From positions 1-64,000 of IMG/VR virus record IMGVR_UViG_3300048837_001089: 64,000 nucleotides of DNA. The stretch is one strand, 5' to 3'. Shown piece after piece: positions 15,697 through 24,265 of the stretch; position 1 is the stretch's first letter, and every line of letters starts with the position of its first letter. The notes under the pieces were generated by a model. That model had not been told where the DNA came from, did no database searches, and was given only the letters and a program-made list of their open reading frames with translations. A program made the position numbers and the translations under genes. The stretch comes from a virus.

Positions 15697-15985
15697 CCGA
15701 CAACTCCTTAATACGTTGTTCGAGGGCCGCATTCTCGGCGGCAAGTTCTGCGAGGCGCTTTGCTTCCGCAGCCTTCGCCATGGCGTTGGCCTGCTGAATG
15801 CGGTTGGTTTCTGCCGCTACGGCCTGCGCGATTTCGGCCTCGCGCTTGTTGTAGAGAGCAGACCACTCCGTCGTGGCGCGGTCGTAGCCGGCGCTGTAAA
15901 GCCACCACGCAGCTACCGCGATGGTGAGCGCGGCCAGTCCATAAAGCGCCGGCTTGACGTAGCCGCCTACAAGCCAGCCAAACAT
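15617..15985 (-). CDS. Rz: Rz-like inner-membrane spanin
   Basis: 122 residues from ATG 15985. An N-terminal TM helix (about 12-33) anchors a long periplasmic coiled coil (AEIAQAVAAETNRIQQANAM and onwards), the classic i-spanin plan. It overlaps the lysozyme 3' end by 19 bases and holds the start of Rz1. Confidence 0.8.
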   Translation of the reverse strand: MFGWLVGGYVKPALYGLAALTIAVAAWWLYSAGYDRATTEWSALYNKREAEIAQAVAAETNRIQQANAMAKAAEAKRLAELAAENAALEQRIKELSDEADADPDRDRVCLSDDSRLRVDSIH

Positions 15986-16437
15986 AGCTCGCGCTCCTTG
16001 GCCCGGCGGTTGACCAGCCCCTTCACGACCTTGCCGCCGGCTTTGTTCCACGCCAGCAGCGAGTCACATGCGGCGCGAATGTTTCCGGCATTGAGATTGC
16101 GCGCCATGGAAGACCCGCAAAAGGCGCCGACGCCGATGTTGTACACGGCGGAAACCATCGACACATATACCTTGTCGGGAAGCCCGTCTGGATTCTTGAG
16201 ACAGCGCCGCATGCCGGCTTCGTGCTTCTCAAGCGACTCGATGAACATCACGTCGCACTGCTGCTTCGTGAATTTCATGCCCGGCTTGATGCCCTTGGTT
16301 TCACCATAGCATGCCGTCCATACGCCGACGACGTCCTGGTAGGCGACGAGCCTCAGCCCCTCCCAGTTGCCCACAAAGCCGACAGCCAATGCGCCAGCAG
16401 CCGTTACGCCGAGGGCGGCCTTTTTAAGTCTACTCAT
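15967..16437 (-). CDS. Endolysin: GH24 lysozyme with N-terminal SAR-type signal
   Basis: 156 residues from ATG 16437 (ATGA overlap with the holin-like gene). The catalytic triad E-x8-D-x5-T is intact: NWEGLRLVAYQD then VVGVWT, followed by CYGETKG. A weakly hydrophobic N-terminal helix (KKAALGVTAAGALAVGFVG) resembles the signal-anchor-release segment of P21-type endolysins, which reach the periplasm by Sec and are released on membrane depolarisation. It cuts the MurNAc-GlcNAc bond of peptidoglycan. Confidence 0.9.
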   Translation of the reverse strand: MSRLKKAALGVTAAGALAVGFVGNWEGLRLVAYQDVVGVWTACYGETKGIKPGMKFTKQQCDVMFIESLEKHEAGMRRCLKNPDGLPDKVYVSMVSAVYNIGVGAFCGSSMARNLNAGNIRAACDSLLAWNKAGGKVVKGLVNRRAKERELCLAGL

Positions 16438-16643
16438 CCCTTTATATCCTTCTGCGCCATCAAGCGGGCTGCGAAGGACGCCGCGATGACAAACATCGAA
16501 AGAAGGGCGAACACGCCCGATGGTATCGGCAGCGCGCCGATATACGGCAGCACCGCCTCCAAGCCGGACAGCAGCCCGGCCAGCAGTATCAGGCGGATGC
16601 TCCACGCCTTGCGGAGCACCTCGCGCCAGTTGGCGATAAGCAT
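16434..16643 (-). CDS. Holin-like small membrane protein
   Basis: 69 residues from ATG 16643, two TM helices (about 17-34 and 40-62) and a short charged tail (RLMAQKDIKG). Position right before the SAR-type lysozyme, with which pinholins work, supports a holin role. No sequence-family signature is certain. Confidence 0.65.
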   Translation of the reverse strand: MLIANWREVLRKAWSIRLILLAGLLSGLEAVLPYIGALPIPSGVFALLSMFVIAASFAARLMAQKDIKG

Positions 16644-16663
16644 GGAATCGTCCTTACGGTGTG

Positions 16664-17836
16664 CTAGTTCGCGTCCGTGGACCCGTAGTTGCGCACGCCA
16701 TCCCACCCTGACGGAGCGCTGGTGCCACCAGCCAGCGGGCTGCTCTTGCCGCCTGCGGCGCTGCTGCCCGGCGTTGACCCGGTGCCAGCTTGCCCGGCGT
16801 TCCCGCCACCGCTACCGCCGCCACTGCCGCCCGACGAGCCGTCGTAAAGCTTCGCGCTGATTTCCGTGCGGTAGCCCGCCGTCTTGCTAAAGGTGTGCGT
16901 CGCCGTGTCGATCACATACGGCACGCCATCAAGCTGCGGGCGCACGCCGCTAAACCGCAACGGCACGCCGGCCACAATCGAAGAATCGCCCACGACAGTA
17001 ACCTTGGCGCTGCCCTCGCCACGCTTCAAATCCTTGGCCTTCGCCGCCGCGGCCTTGTCGGCTTCCTCGACGCTGGCGAATGGCTCCGGCAAGCGATAGA
17101 TCGCCTCGCCATCGGCGTCGGCGTCCTGCTCGATCTCGACGCGCTCGACCTTGTCCTTGTCCTGATGGTAGGCGACGACCTTCTTGTATTTCGTCCGGTC
17201 GTTCGCCTCGTAGGTGCAAGAGCCGAGGATAATCATCGACGGCACGACGACCACCGAGCCCATCCCGACGCCGCTCGACGACAGCCCGCTCCCGCGCTTG
17301 GCGAAAATCAGGTTGTTGCCCTTGATCGTGAACAGCCCGTTGTGACGCCGCTCAAGCCTGCTCAAGACATGGGCGTTGGTTTCGTCTTCCTGCGCGAACC
17401 ACGGATAAACATAGGCGCCGATTTCGCCGTCGACCTTCGCCGACAGCCCAAGCTCGCCCGCCAGTTGGGTTACGATGTCCTTGACGGACTTCTTGTCCCA
17501 GTGGCGCTCCTTGTTTTCCTTCAGCGTCTTGGCCCGGCCCAGGGCCGCCGCCTTGCCGGATATGCTGACGCTATAAGGAAGGCACTTGCCTGACACCTTG
17601 TCGACGACGAAGTCGCCGAGCTTGCGCACGCCGGTCTCGGCGTAGCCCATCGAGATGGACACCGCGTCGCCGGGCGTCGGCAGGTCGACAAAGTCCGGCG
17701 GGCCGTCGTTCAGCTCCATCTGGAACGTGTCCGACGTGACGCCCTCCTTGTCAGTGACGGACGCCGACACAAGCCGGCTGTAAAAGCCGGAAGACACAGT
17801 CTTGCCGGCAACCGTGATGTTGATAATCGGGTGCAT
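16664..17836 (-). CDS. Tail protein D (P2 gpD-like baseplate hub)
   Basis: 390 residues. The N-terminus (INITVAGKTVSSGFYSRL) and DTFQMELND start the gpD/late-control fold; MGYAETGVRKLGDFVVD and HWDKKSVKDIVTQLAGELG match its conserved blocks. The C-terminal 55 residues are a Gly/Ser linker absent from P2 D. In P2 the D protein forms the hub that seats the spike protein V. It follows X and U in the P2 order. Confidence 0.88.
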   Translation of the reverse strand: MHPIINITVAGKTVSSGFYSRLVSASVTDKEGVTSDTFQMELNDGPPDFVDLPTPGDAVSISMGYAETGVRKLGDFVVDKVSGKCLPYSVSISGKAAALGRAKTLKENKERHWDKKSVKDIVTQLAGELGLSAKVDGEIGAYVYPWFAQEDETNAHVLSRLERRHNGLFTIKGNNLIFAKRGSGLSSSGVGMGSVVVVPSMIILGSCTYEANDRTKYKKVVAYHQDKDKVERVEIEQDADADGEAIYRLPEPFASVEEADKAAAAKAKDLKRGEGSAKVTVVGDSSIVAGVPLRFSGVRPQLDGVPYVIDTATHTFSKTAGYRTEISAKLYDGSSGGSGGGSGGGNAGQAGTGSTPGSSAAGGKSSPLAGGTSAPSGWDGVRNYGSTDAN

Positions 17837-17868
17837 CGGTCACCTGCGACTGTGGGCTGGCGGGGCGG

Positions 17869-18081
17869 TTAGTCCCACAAACTGAGAAGCACCGGCATTT
17901 TGGTGCTGCGCGGCGCGTCCGGCATGACCAGCGCGGTGCCCATCGGCAAGACAGGACCAAGCGCAGCAACGCCCGGATTGGCGTCAAGCACCATCTCGGT
18001 AACGTCGCGGGTGCGGCCGTAGTAGCGGGCACAAATCAGGTCGACGACGTCGCCCTGTTTCGCGATGTACGTGTTTGCCAT
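17869..18081 (-). CDS. Tail protein X (P2 gpX-like, LysM-type)
   Basis: 70 residues from ATG 18081. AKQGDVVDLICARYYG and VTEMVLDANPGVAALGPVLP match the small LysM-like gpX domain. Between U and D as in P2. Confidence 0.88.
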   Translation of the reverse strand: MANTYIAKQGDVVDLICARYYGRTRDVTEMVLDANPGVAALGPVLPMGTALVMPDAPRSTKMPVLLSLWD

Positions 18082-18086
18082 AGCGC

Positions 18087-18533
18087 TCACCAAAGAAGGT
18101 TGCCGGGCGAGCCCATCAGCGAGCCGCCCGCCGATGCCGCGCCGTAGCGCTTCAGCGTGATCTGGTAGGCGTTCTTCAACGGCCGCCCGCGCTGGTCGTG
18201 AAAGCTGCGGTCTTCGGAAATGGACTGGATTGTGAACGTGCCGCGGATAATGCCCTCACCGGCATCGCCCGACACAAACATCAGAGGCGTGCCGGCATTC
18301 TGCGCGGCTATCAGCCCATTGAGCGACGACTGCCCGCCGAACTCGACTGGAAACAGCACGCCCTTGATGGTCACCTCGTCTGAGGTGGGGCCGGTCCATT
18401 GCTGTTGGTTGAGGGTCGCGGCAACAGGAATGTCAGCCCAAGGCGTGTCCACCTTGCGCCCGACGTCCTGATAGCCGAAACCCAGGGACTCGAACGCAAA
18501 TGCGCCGAGCATCATTGAAACCGGGCCGGACAT
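18087..18533 (-). CDS. Tail protein U (P2 gpU-like tail terminator)
   Basis: 148 residues. MMLGAFAFESLGFGYQDVGR, GVLFPVEFGGQSSLNGL and the RSFHDQRGRPLKNAYQITLKRYG end match gpU proteins, which cap the tail tube. It directly precedes X. Confidence 0.88.
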   Translation of the reverse strand: MSGPVSMMLGAFAFESLGFGYQDVGRKVDTPWADIPVAATLNQQQWTGPTSDEVTIKGVLFPVEFGGQSSLNGLIAAQNAGTPLMFVSGDAGEGIIRGTFTIQSISEDRSFHDQRGRPLKNAYQITLKRYGAASAGGSLMGSPGNLLW

Positions 18534-18569
18534 TTAGTATCCTGGGGAAATGGGGGTGTATTTCAGCGC

Positions 18570-18842
18570 ATGGATTTGATTGCGATCCTGGGGATGGCTG
18601 TTACGAGCTACCTGGCAGCCCGCGCCTTGGCGCGCTGGAAGGGCCTTAACGAGAACGCCTTCGGGGCCATGGGTGCCGTTCTCGGTGCCGTGTTTGTCCC
18701 TGTCGCGATAATCTGGCCGCCAAGGAAAGACCACGTGCCGCATCCTGGGTCTGGTGGCTACGCGGTCGCCACCACCCTTGTCTGGCTGGTGGCGACCTTG
18801 ATTGGCGGGTTTATCCTTGCCGCCATGTACTTGCCGCGTTAG
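18570..18842 (+). CDS. Small membrane protein on the opposite strand inside the tail operon (moron-like)
   Basis: 90 residues, + strand, between tape measure and U, both on the - strand. Hydrophobic segments at about 1-18, 32-50 and 67-88. The composition and coherent TM pattern indicate a real gene; its last bases overlap the tape measure stop. Small membrane proteins inserted in this way are often lysogenic-conversion or superinfection-exclusion genes, but there is no direct evidence of function here. Confidence 0.65.
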   Translation: MDLIAILGMAVTSYLAARALARWKGLNENAFGAMGAVLGAVFVPVAIIWPPRKDHVPHPGSGGYAVATTLVWLVATLIGGFILAAMYLPR

Positions 18843-21175
18843 GCATACCCGCCGCCCAGCGACCCCTCGACCGCGGCCTGCACTGACGCGCCGGTCGCAT
18901 CGGCAACCGCCTTTGCGGCTGCCGCCGGGGCTTGCTCCATCGTGATGTTCTGATTGACCGTAATCGGCGCCATTACTGGCGGCGGCGGATTCGTCACATT
19001 CACGTCGGAGACGCCGGTCGACCGGGTCTGCATAGTCACGGCCCGCATCGCGTCGGCATATTCAGACGGAGACGGCGCTTGCGACACAGGCTTGTCCATG
19101 CCGTTGAGCATGTTCTGTATCGTGCCGCCAGCCCCCCCTTGCGGCGCTGGTGTGGCGGGCGGCGTGCCGCGCTCTATGCGGAAGTGCTCGCGCGCGTCGA
19201 AGTCTGGGTCGGCCGCCACGCCAAACAGAAAGCGCTTTATGCGCTGCGCAATACCGTCATCGTCCTTGAACGGCTCGACCGGTTCGCGCTTGTGCTTCCG
19301 GCCGCGAGCAGACGGACCAGCACCGGGTTGTACGCCGGGAAGCGGCGTGTCTTCGCGCGGAGTGAAGTGTTCCTTAACGCGGTCCTTGAGGTACTTTTGC
19401 CGCTCCTTCTCCCACTCGGTCTTGACCTCATCAGACTGCGCGAGATTGAGCAACCCGGCCGAAAGCGCGCCAAGGGCCGCCGTCGCAAATGAGCCAATGG
19501 CAAGGAGCGGTGCGCCACTTTTTGCGGTCTCGGCGGCTGCTTTGGCCGCGCCCGCCCCGCCCCCCGCATCGGCCACCTTCGTAGCAGCCTCGCCGATCCC
19601 CGCCGCTGTCGCGGCCCACTTCCCGCCCCTGGCCAAAAGCTTCAGGATGCCGACAGCCGCCTTCGCCCCGGACAGCAGGTACATCATTGCGGCGAGCCGC
19701 CCCACGGCGCCTGCGACGAGAGAAATGCCCATTGCCGTGACGGCAAGACCGAAACCATAGCCGCCAAGCGACTTCAGGAAGCCGGAAAGCGGGCTATTCG
19801 CCACGGCGTCGTACATGCCGCGGATAGTCTCTCCGAACTCGCGGAACCTCGCCGCAATGCGGCCAAGCTGCTCACCGGCAGCGACGCCGTCCGGCCCCGC
19901 AACGCCGAATATGGCATCGCCCAAAGCCTGCAACGCTTCGGCGCCGCCCTTGAAGCCAAGGCCGCCGGCAAAGCCGTCCATCGCCGCCTTGATCTGGTCG
20001 AAGATGGTAACGCGCTTGTCGCTCGTATCGAAGATGTTGGAGAAATAATCCGCGACCTGCGCAAGCGGCTCAAGCAAGTTGGCGCCAATAACAGTACCGG
20101 CATTCTTGATACGGATTTGCAGCGCCTTCAGCCGCTCGTCCGCATTCTTCATGCGACGGGCATAAGCCTCGTCGACGGCGCCGGTTGAAGCCGCAACTTC
20201 CTCGCGAAGCTTCCGGTATTCGTCTAGCTGCTGGATAAGCGGGCGCAAGCCCTGCTGCACCTGCGCATCCTGAAACAGGTCGCCGAGCTTCGACAAGTCG
20301 CCCTTGAGCGTCTTGTCCGTGATATCCGCGATGGCCTCAATCGGGGTCATGCCCTTCTTGGAAGCCTTCGTCATCTCCTTTTCGAGATTGACGCCCATCT
20401 TCTTGAAGGCTTTGCGCGTCTGCGGCGCGTTCACCTTCTGGAGGATGTTCTGCAAGTTCGTCGCGGCGCTGGAACTGTCGCCGGTGCCTTGGCGAACAAT
20501 CTGCAATGCGGACGCAAGGTCCGTCATCGCGCCAACGCCAGTCTGGCCGAGGCCCTGGTATGAAGCGGCAAGCGACGGAATATAAGTCGCCATGTCGCGC
20601 AGCTCGAACGCGCCGGCATTACCTGCGGCGGCCATGACGTCGAGCGTCCGGGCCATTTCCTCCGGCCCGATCTTCAGGTTCTGCATCGCCGCAACGGCGG
20701 CGGCAGAGAGGTCTGCCATCGAGGCGCCGGTAGCGGTCGCAGCCTTGCCGATTGCCGGAATTGCGGCTGCCGCCTGTTCGGCGGAAAGCCCAAGGCCGAC
20801 CATAGTGTCGACGCCGGCCAAAAGGTCGGTCGTGGTCTGGTTTGTCGCGGGCGAAAGCTGCAAGACCTGCTGACGCAAACGGTCGATCTGCGCGCCCGAC
20901 AGACCTGCCTTAATACCAACCTCAGTAAGTTGGGCCTGCATGTTGCGGGCCGCGCCAATCGTGCTTTCGACGCCCTGCGTGACGCCAATATAGGCGCCCG
21001 CGTACATCAACAGCCGCGACGCGAACCCGGCCATGGGGGCGACCACGGAGCGATTGGCGGCGTTCATCCGGGCGATCTGCCCATTCAGCCGCGTCAGGCT
21101 GCCCGCAATACCACGTGACGGCCCCGAAACGCGGTCGACGAGGCTGAGAATCAGTTTGCTGGAAAGAACCGCCAC
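18839..21175 (-). CDS. Tape measure protein (P2 gpT-like)
   Basis: 778 residues. The N-terminal part is helical with the PhageMin_tail signature region (ARNMQAQLTEVGIKAGLSGA, LAGVDTMVGLGLSAEQAAAA). A hydrophobic zone lies at about 470-580 and a Pro-rich end follows. Its length would set tail length. It starts four bases after the end of the E' frameshift extension and follows the chaperone genes, as in P2. Confidence 0.93.
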   Translation of the reverse strand: MAVLSSKLILSLVDRVSGPSRGIAGSLTRLNGQIARMNAANRSVVAPMAGFASRLLMYAGAYIGVTQGVESTIGAARNMQAQLTEVGIKAGLSGAQIDRLRQQVLQLSPATNQTTTDLLAGVDTMVGLGLSAEQAAAAIPAIGKAATATGASMADLSAAAVAAMQNLKIGPEEMARTLDVMAAAGNAGAFELRDMATYIPSLAASYQGLGQTGVGAMTDLASALQIVRQGTGDSSSAATNLQNILQKVNAPQTRKAFKKMGVNLEKEMTKASKKGMTPIEAIADITDKTLKGDLSKLGDLFQDAQVQQGLRPLIQQLDEYRKLREEVAASTGAVDEAYARRMKNADERLKALQIRIKNAGTVIGANLLEPLAQVADYFSNIFDTSDKRVTIFDQIKAAMDGFAGGLGFKGGAEALQALGDAIFGVAGPDGVAAGEQLGRIAARFREFGETIRGMYDAVANSPLSGFLKSLGGYGFGLAVTAMGISLVAGAVGRLAAMMYLLSGAKAAVGILKLLARGGKWAATAAGIGEAATKVADAGGGAGAAKAAAETAKSGAPLLAIGSFATAALGALSAGLLNLAQSDEVKTEWEKERQKYLKDRVKEHFTPREDTPLPGVQPGAGPSARGRKHKREPVEPFKDDDGIAQRIKRFLFGVAADPDFDAREHFRIERGTPPATPAPQGGAGGTIQNMLNGMDKPVSQAPSPSEYADAMRAVTMQTRSTGVSDVNVTNPPPPVMAPITVNQNITMEQAPAAAAKAVADATGASVQAAVEGSLGGGYA

Positions 21176-21178
21176 GCG

Positions 21179-21349
21179 CTAATCCTCTTTCGTCGGGTCC
21201 GCATAACCGCTGCGGTTGGCCTCGCCGCGCAAATCCATGACGACCTCGAACTCCGCCAAGGCGAAGTCCGGGCTGTAGTGGTCAATGACGTTGCGCGGTG
21301 TGCTCGTCTGCTGCGCGAGGAAGACGGCTAGTCGGTGCCAGCCTCCCCC
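21179..21349 (-). CDS. E' extension of the tail assembly chaperone, read by -1 frameshift
   Basis: After the stop of the gpE-like gene the -1 frame stays open for about 50 codons, ending at 21179. It encodes FLAQQTSTPRNVIDHYSPDF and EVVMDLRGEANRSGYADPTK, plausible protein in an otherwise empty gap and in the position of P2 E'. The run GGGGG (21349-21345 on the - strand) in GAGGGGGAGG is the likely slip site. The fusion product would be the long chaperone form that binds the tape measure. Confidence 0.72.
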   Translation of the reverse strand, partial: GGGWHRLAVFLAQQTSTPRNVIDHYSPDFALAEFEVVMDLRGEANRSGYADPTKED

Positions 21350-21609
21350 TCCTCCTCGTTTCCCAGCAGCACGGCGACCTTTTCGTTGATCTTCGCGAAG
21401 TCGCGCGGCGCGATCTTCTGCGCCTCCGGGTAGGAAATGCCGGCCATCGATGCGAGCGTCGCCACGATGGTCGCGGTCTGGTTGCTCTTGCCGACCGTCT
21501 CGCCGGCAATCAGGTCGCCCATTTCCGCCTCACGAAACGTAAGCTCGGAAACCTCGGCGCCCTTGACCTTGATCGGCTTGGTCAGCGCAACAGTAACAGT
21601 GTTCGACAT
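21328..21609 (-). CDS. Tail assembly chaperone (P2 gpE-like)
   Basis: 93 residues. The pattern VSELTFREAEMGDLIAGE and ISYPEAQKIAPRDFAKI matches the Mu gp41/P2 gpE chaperone family. It ends GNEEEGEAGTD just past the G-rich slip site. Lies between tube and tape measure as expected. Confidence 0.85.
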   Translation of the reverse strand: MSNTVTVALTKPIKVKGAEVSELTFREAEMGDLIAGETVGKSNQTATIVATLASMAGISYPEAQKIAPRDFAKINEKVAVLLGNEEEGEAGTD

Positions 21610-21672
21610 GGGTTTACTCCTTTGGAAAAATAGAAGCGGCGCCGCGACGGGCGCCGCATAGGTGGCCGACTG

Positions 21673-21746
21673 CTACAGCAGCAGCGCGTTGCGACCCGCT
21701 ACAGCAGCAGCGCGTTGCGGACTGCTACAGCAGCAGGGCGTTGCGG
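21673..21746 (-). repeat. Three tandem copies (26-bp period) of the 3' end of the tube gene
   Basis: On the + strand CTACAGCAGCAGCGCGTTGC begins at 21673 and 21699, and a near-copy (one base different) at 21725, the last overlapping the tube stop codon. Each copy carries the codons for the final residues and the stop of the tube protein. The period of 26 is not a multiple of three, so only the first (21725) copy is in frame. Confidence 0.85.
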
Positions 21747-22237
21747 ATCGGTGCCCATTCGGACACGCCGCGGCGCTTCACGTCGAAGTCGTCGACTTCG
21801 AGGATTTCCTCGCCGTCAACCTCCAGCTTGTAGTAGTGGACGGCGACCTGATAGTCGTTTTCGCCCATCTCGCCGGTCTTCCATGTGCCGTTGTCGGCCT
21901 GCTTGACGTAGCCGCGCAGCGTGATGACGGCGGACGAGACAGTGCCGTCCTCATGCACCAGCGCGCCCGTAATCATGAACGGGGTTTCTTCGCCGACGCG
22001 AATGCCGAACAGCGCCATGACAGACGGGTCGAGGCCCGGCATCTTGAAGCTGAACTCGAACTTTTCGTAGCCGAGCTTGATCTCGCGCGGCTTGATCATG
22101 CCGGCGTTGCGAAGCTCTTCAACCTTCGCCTGCGGTACGGGCGGCGTGATGTCGCCGATCTGGCCGATATAATTTTCGCGGTCGACGTACAGCATGCAGT
22201 CCCGCATAAGAAAGCGGGGCAGTTCTTTCTGCGCCAT
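21725..22237 (-). CDS. Major tail tube protein (P2 FII-like)
   Basis: 170 residues. PRFLMRDCMLYVDRENYIGQ starts the domain; ALFGIRVGEETPFMITGALV and EVDDFDVKRRGVSEWAPIRN match P2 FII-type tubes. Forms the inner tube of the contractile tail. Between sheath and chaperone as in P2. Its end is repeated downstream (21673-21746). Confidence 0.92.
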   Translation of the reverse strand: MAQKELPRFLMRDCMLYVDRENYIGQIGDITPPVPQAKVEELRNAGMIKPREIKLGYEKFEFSFKMPGLDPSVMALFGIRVGEETPFMITGALVHEDGTVSSAVITLRGYVKQADNGTWKTGEMGENDYQVAVHYYKLEVDGEEILEVDDFDVKRRGVSEWAPIRNALLL

Positions 22238-22286
22238 TTTTCAATTGTCCTTGAGTGGCGGGGCGGCGCGGGCCGCCCCTGTGCTG

Positions 22287-23957
22287 TTAGGCCGCGAGGG
22301 TCAGCGGGCCGTTCTCGATGGCGCCGCGCACATCATCCAGCAGAAGCTGGTAGTAGAGGATGTTGCGGTACGTCGTGATGTGGATTTGCTCCATCAGACC
22401 GACCGGCTCGAACTCGACGTCGAGGAACACCTTGCCACCCGCATTGAGCGTCGGGGTGTTGAGGTCGGACAGCCAGACACGGCCACCCAGGATGTCGCTG
22501 TTGTTCTTGAAGACGCGCATTGCTGCGTTGCCGTCTTCGACCATCATCTTCAGATTGTGCTTGGTGAACTTGCGGTCCACGTACACGAAGTAGAGGTCTT
22601 CCAGCGCCTCGTTGATCATGTCGGCCGTGGCGCGAACGCTGTCGAAAGCCCACACCAGATCGTCGGTCGCCAGACGCGAGCCCCACGTGCGGTAGCCGCC
22701 ACGCTCATTGATGATCGTGTTGACGTGCTGCTCGTTGAGGTAGTTCGAGTCCGCCGGATACCGGATGGTCCGTGCTACTCCGTCGATGGTGCGGACGACC
22801 TTGTTGGAAACCGAACCGGACACGCCCTCGCTCGACGCCACGACACGCGCACGCACGCCGGCAAACACCGGAGCGATGGGCTTCTGTACCGGCGTGCCGT
22901 TGACGTTCTTCAGCACGGCCGGGTCAAGCGGCAGGATGCGCCCGCTGTTGATGGTGTTGCGCCACCGCACGGCCTCGGCATTCGTGGTATTCGGCCCGGC
23001 CACATAGGCACGGGCGTTGATCTGCGGGCAGACCGCGTTGAATGCCGAGATGAACGGGTTAGCCACGTCGCCGAGATTGGCAACCGCCGCACCGCCGGAG
23101 CCGCCGCCACTGGCAATAGTTACGGTCGGCGTAGACACGTAGTTCTCGCTGGGGTCCGTCACCGTAATGGCCGTCAGCGGGCCGCCAAGCGTTGCGGTAA
23201 GCGCGCCGTTGATACCGCCGCCGCCGCCCGTGAGCGTGATTGCCGGGGCCTCGGTGTAGCCGCTGCCCTTGTTGGTGATGGTGATGGCGTCGATTTCGTC
23301 ATCATCAAGCGTACACGTCGCCGTCGCCTGCACGCCGCCAGCGGGCGGCGGAGCAATCACGATGGTCGGCGCCTCGGTGTAGCCGGAGCCCGAATTCGTG
23401 ATGGCGATGGACACGACCTTGTGCTTGTTGATGGCCGCGGTCGCCGCTGCGTCGCCGGTCGAAAACGTGACGGTGGGAACGGACGTATAGTCCTGGCCGT
23501 TGTTGGTGATCGTCACCGAAACGACGCCGTCCTCGACATACGTGCCGGTATCGCCCTCCGTGACCAACACGCGCGGCTTGATGACCTGCGGCGCGACCGA
23601 AAGCAGATCCTTGGCCCGCAGCGCGGCATAGATGCCCGTCTGAAGGCTGGCGTCGCCGATAAGGTTTGCCTGCAACGTCGCGGGCGTCGCGTTGTACTCG
23701 ACGCGGTTGACGATGGCGTAAGAGCCACCCTCGCCAAAATAGGTTTCCAGCGCCGACTTGAGCCAGCTATCGCCAAGCTGCGAAGCCTGCGAAAGCGACG
23801 TGACAAGCGTCGGCGTATTGATCGGGAAGGCCGCGGCGTCGGCGTCGGGCGCGGTGCCGTTGAACATCGCGATGCCGAAGCGGTTGACGCGAAGAAGCGA
23901 CGGCGTGTCGGTGGATTCAACGACGGTCACGCCATGGCGGTACGATAGGTCGACCAA
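22287..23957 (-). CDS. Tail sheath protein (P2 FI-like) with inserted beta domain
   Basis: About 556 residues. SYRHGVTVVESTDTPSLLRV matches the sheath N-terminus; the C-terminal third (RTIRYPADSNYLNEQHVNTI, GGYRTWGSRL, FTKHNLKMMVEDGNA) is the conserved sheath domain. Residues about 150-300 hold three related Gly/Thr repeats (ITNNGQDYTSVPTVTFSTGD-like), an insertion compared with P2. The start is TTG at 23957, because GGAGGAGG ends six bases upstream; ATG at 23972 is possible. A terminator lies just upstream at 23984-24005. Confidence 0.9.
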   Translation of the reverse strand: MVDLSYRHGVTVVESTDTPSLLRVNRFGIAMFNGTAPDADAAAFPINTPTLVTSLSQASQLGDSWLKSALETYFGEGGSYAIVNRVEYNATPATLQANLIGDASLQTGIYAALRAKDLLSVAPQVIKPRVLVTEGDTGTYVEDGVVSVTITNNGQDYTSVPTVTFSTGDAAATAAINKHKVVSIAITNSGSGYTEAPTIVIAPPPAGGVQATATCTLDDDEIDAITITNKGSGYTEAPAITLTGGGGGINGALTATLGGPLTAITVTDPSENYVSTPTVTIASGGGSGGAAVANLGDVANPFISAFNAVCPQINARAYVAGPNTTNAEAVRWRNTINSGRILPLDPAVLKNVNGTPVQKPIAPVFAGVRARVVASSEGVSGSVSNKVVRTIDGVARTIRYPADSNYLNEQHVNTIINERGGYRTWGSRLATDDLVWAFDSVRATADMINEALEDLYFVYVDRKFTKHNLKMMVEDGNAAMRVFKNNSDILGGRVWLSDLNTPTLNAGGKVFLDVEFEPVGLMEQIHITTYRNILYYQLLLDDVRGAIENGPLTLAA

Positions 23958-23983
23958 GCTGGCCTCCTCCATGAATGGGTATG

Positions 23984-24005
23984 AAAAAGCCCGCGCGAAG
24001 CGGGC
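23984..24005 (-). terminator. Hairpin with T-run just before the sheath gene
   Basis: GCCCGC (23989-23994) pairs with GCGGGC (24000-24005) around a 5-base loop; on the - strand it is followed by five T (23984-23988). It looks like a rho-independent terminator, yet it sits between tail fibre genes and the sheath gene in one continuous operon, so it may be weak, an attenuator, or read through by antitermination. Confidence 0.65.
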
Positions 24006-24055
24006 GGGTTTGGTCGGTACGAAGATGCGTGCGGGCACAGCCCGCAGGGGTGGCG

Positions 24056-24256
24056 CTAAAAGTCGAGTTCGGGAGTGGTGAACTTGATCTTGTCGGCGGC
24101 GTCTGCGGAGAGCCGGAGGGTGAAAACGACCGCCTCGTCGGCGGCAAGAATGCGGATGTCCCGCAGGAATTCGCCGCCGTCCTGCTCGACTTCAGTGACG
24201 AGAACGTCAGCCACTTCGGTCACTTTGATCGTGTGTGCGATGGTGCTGATGGTCAT
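24056..24256 (-). CDS. Small hypothetical tail-region protein
   Basis: 66 residues, beta-rich (TISTIAHTIKVTEVADVLVT). Lies between the fibre accessory gene and the sheath; role unknown. Confidence 0.65.
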   Translation of the reverse strand: MTISTIAHTIKVTEVADVLVTEVEQDGGEFLRDIRILAADEAVVFTLRLSADAADKIKFTTPELDF

Positions 24257-24265
24257 GTCGGTATC

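Noticed and set aside
22194-23948. Long + strand frame opposite the sheath gene
   Set aside because: Shadow of a GC-rich coding sequence; the - strand frame has clear sheath motifs.
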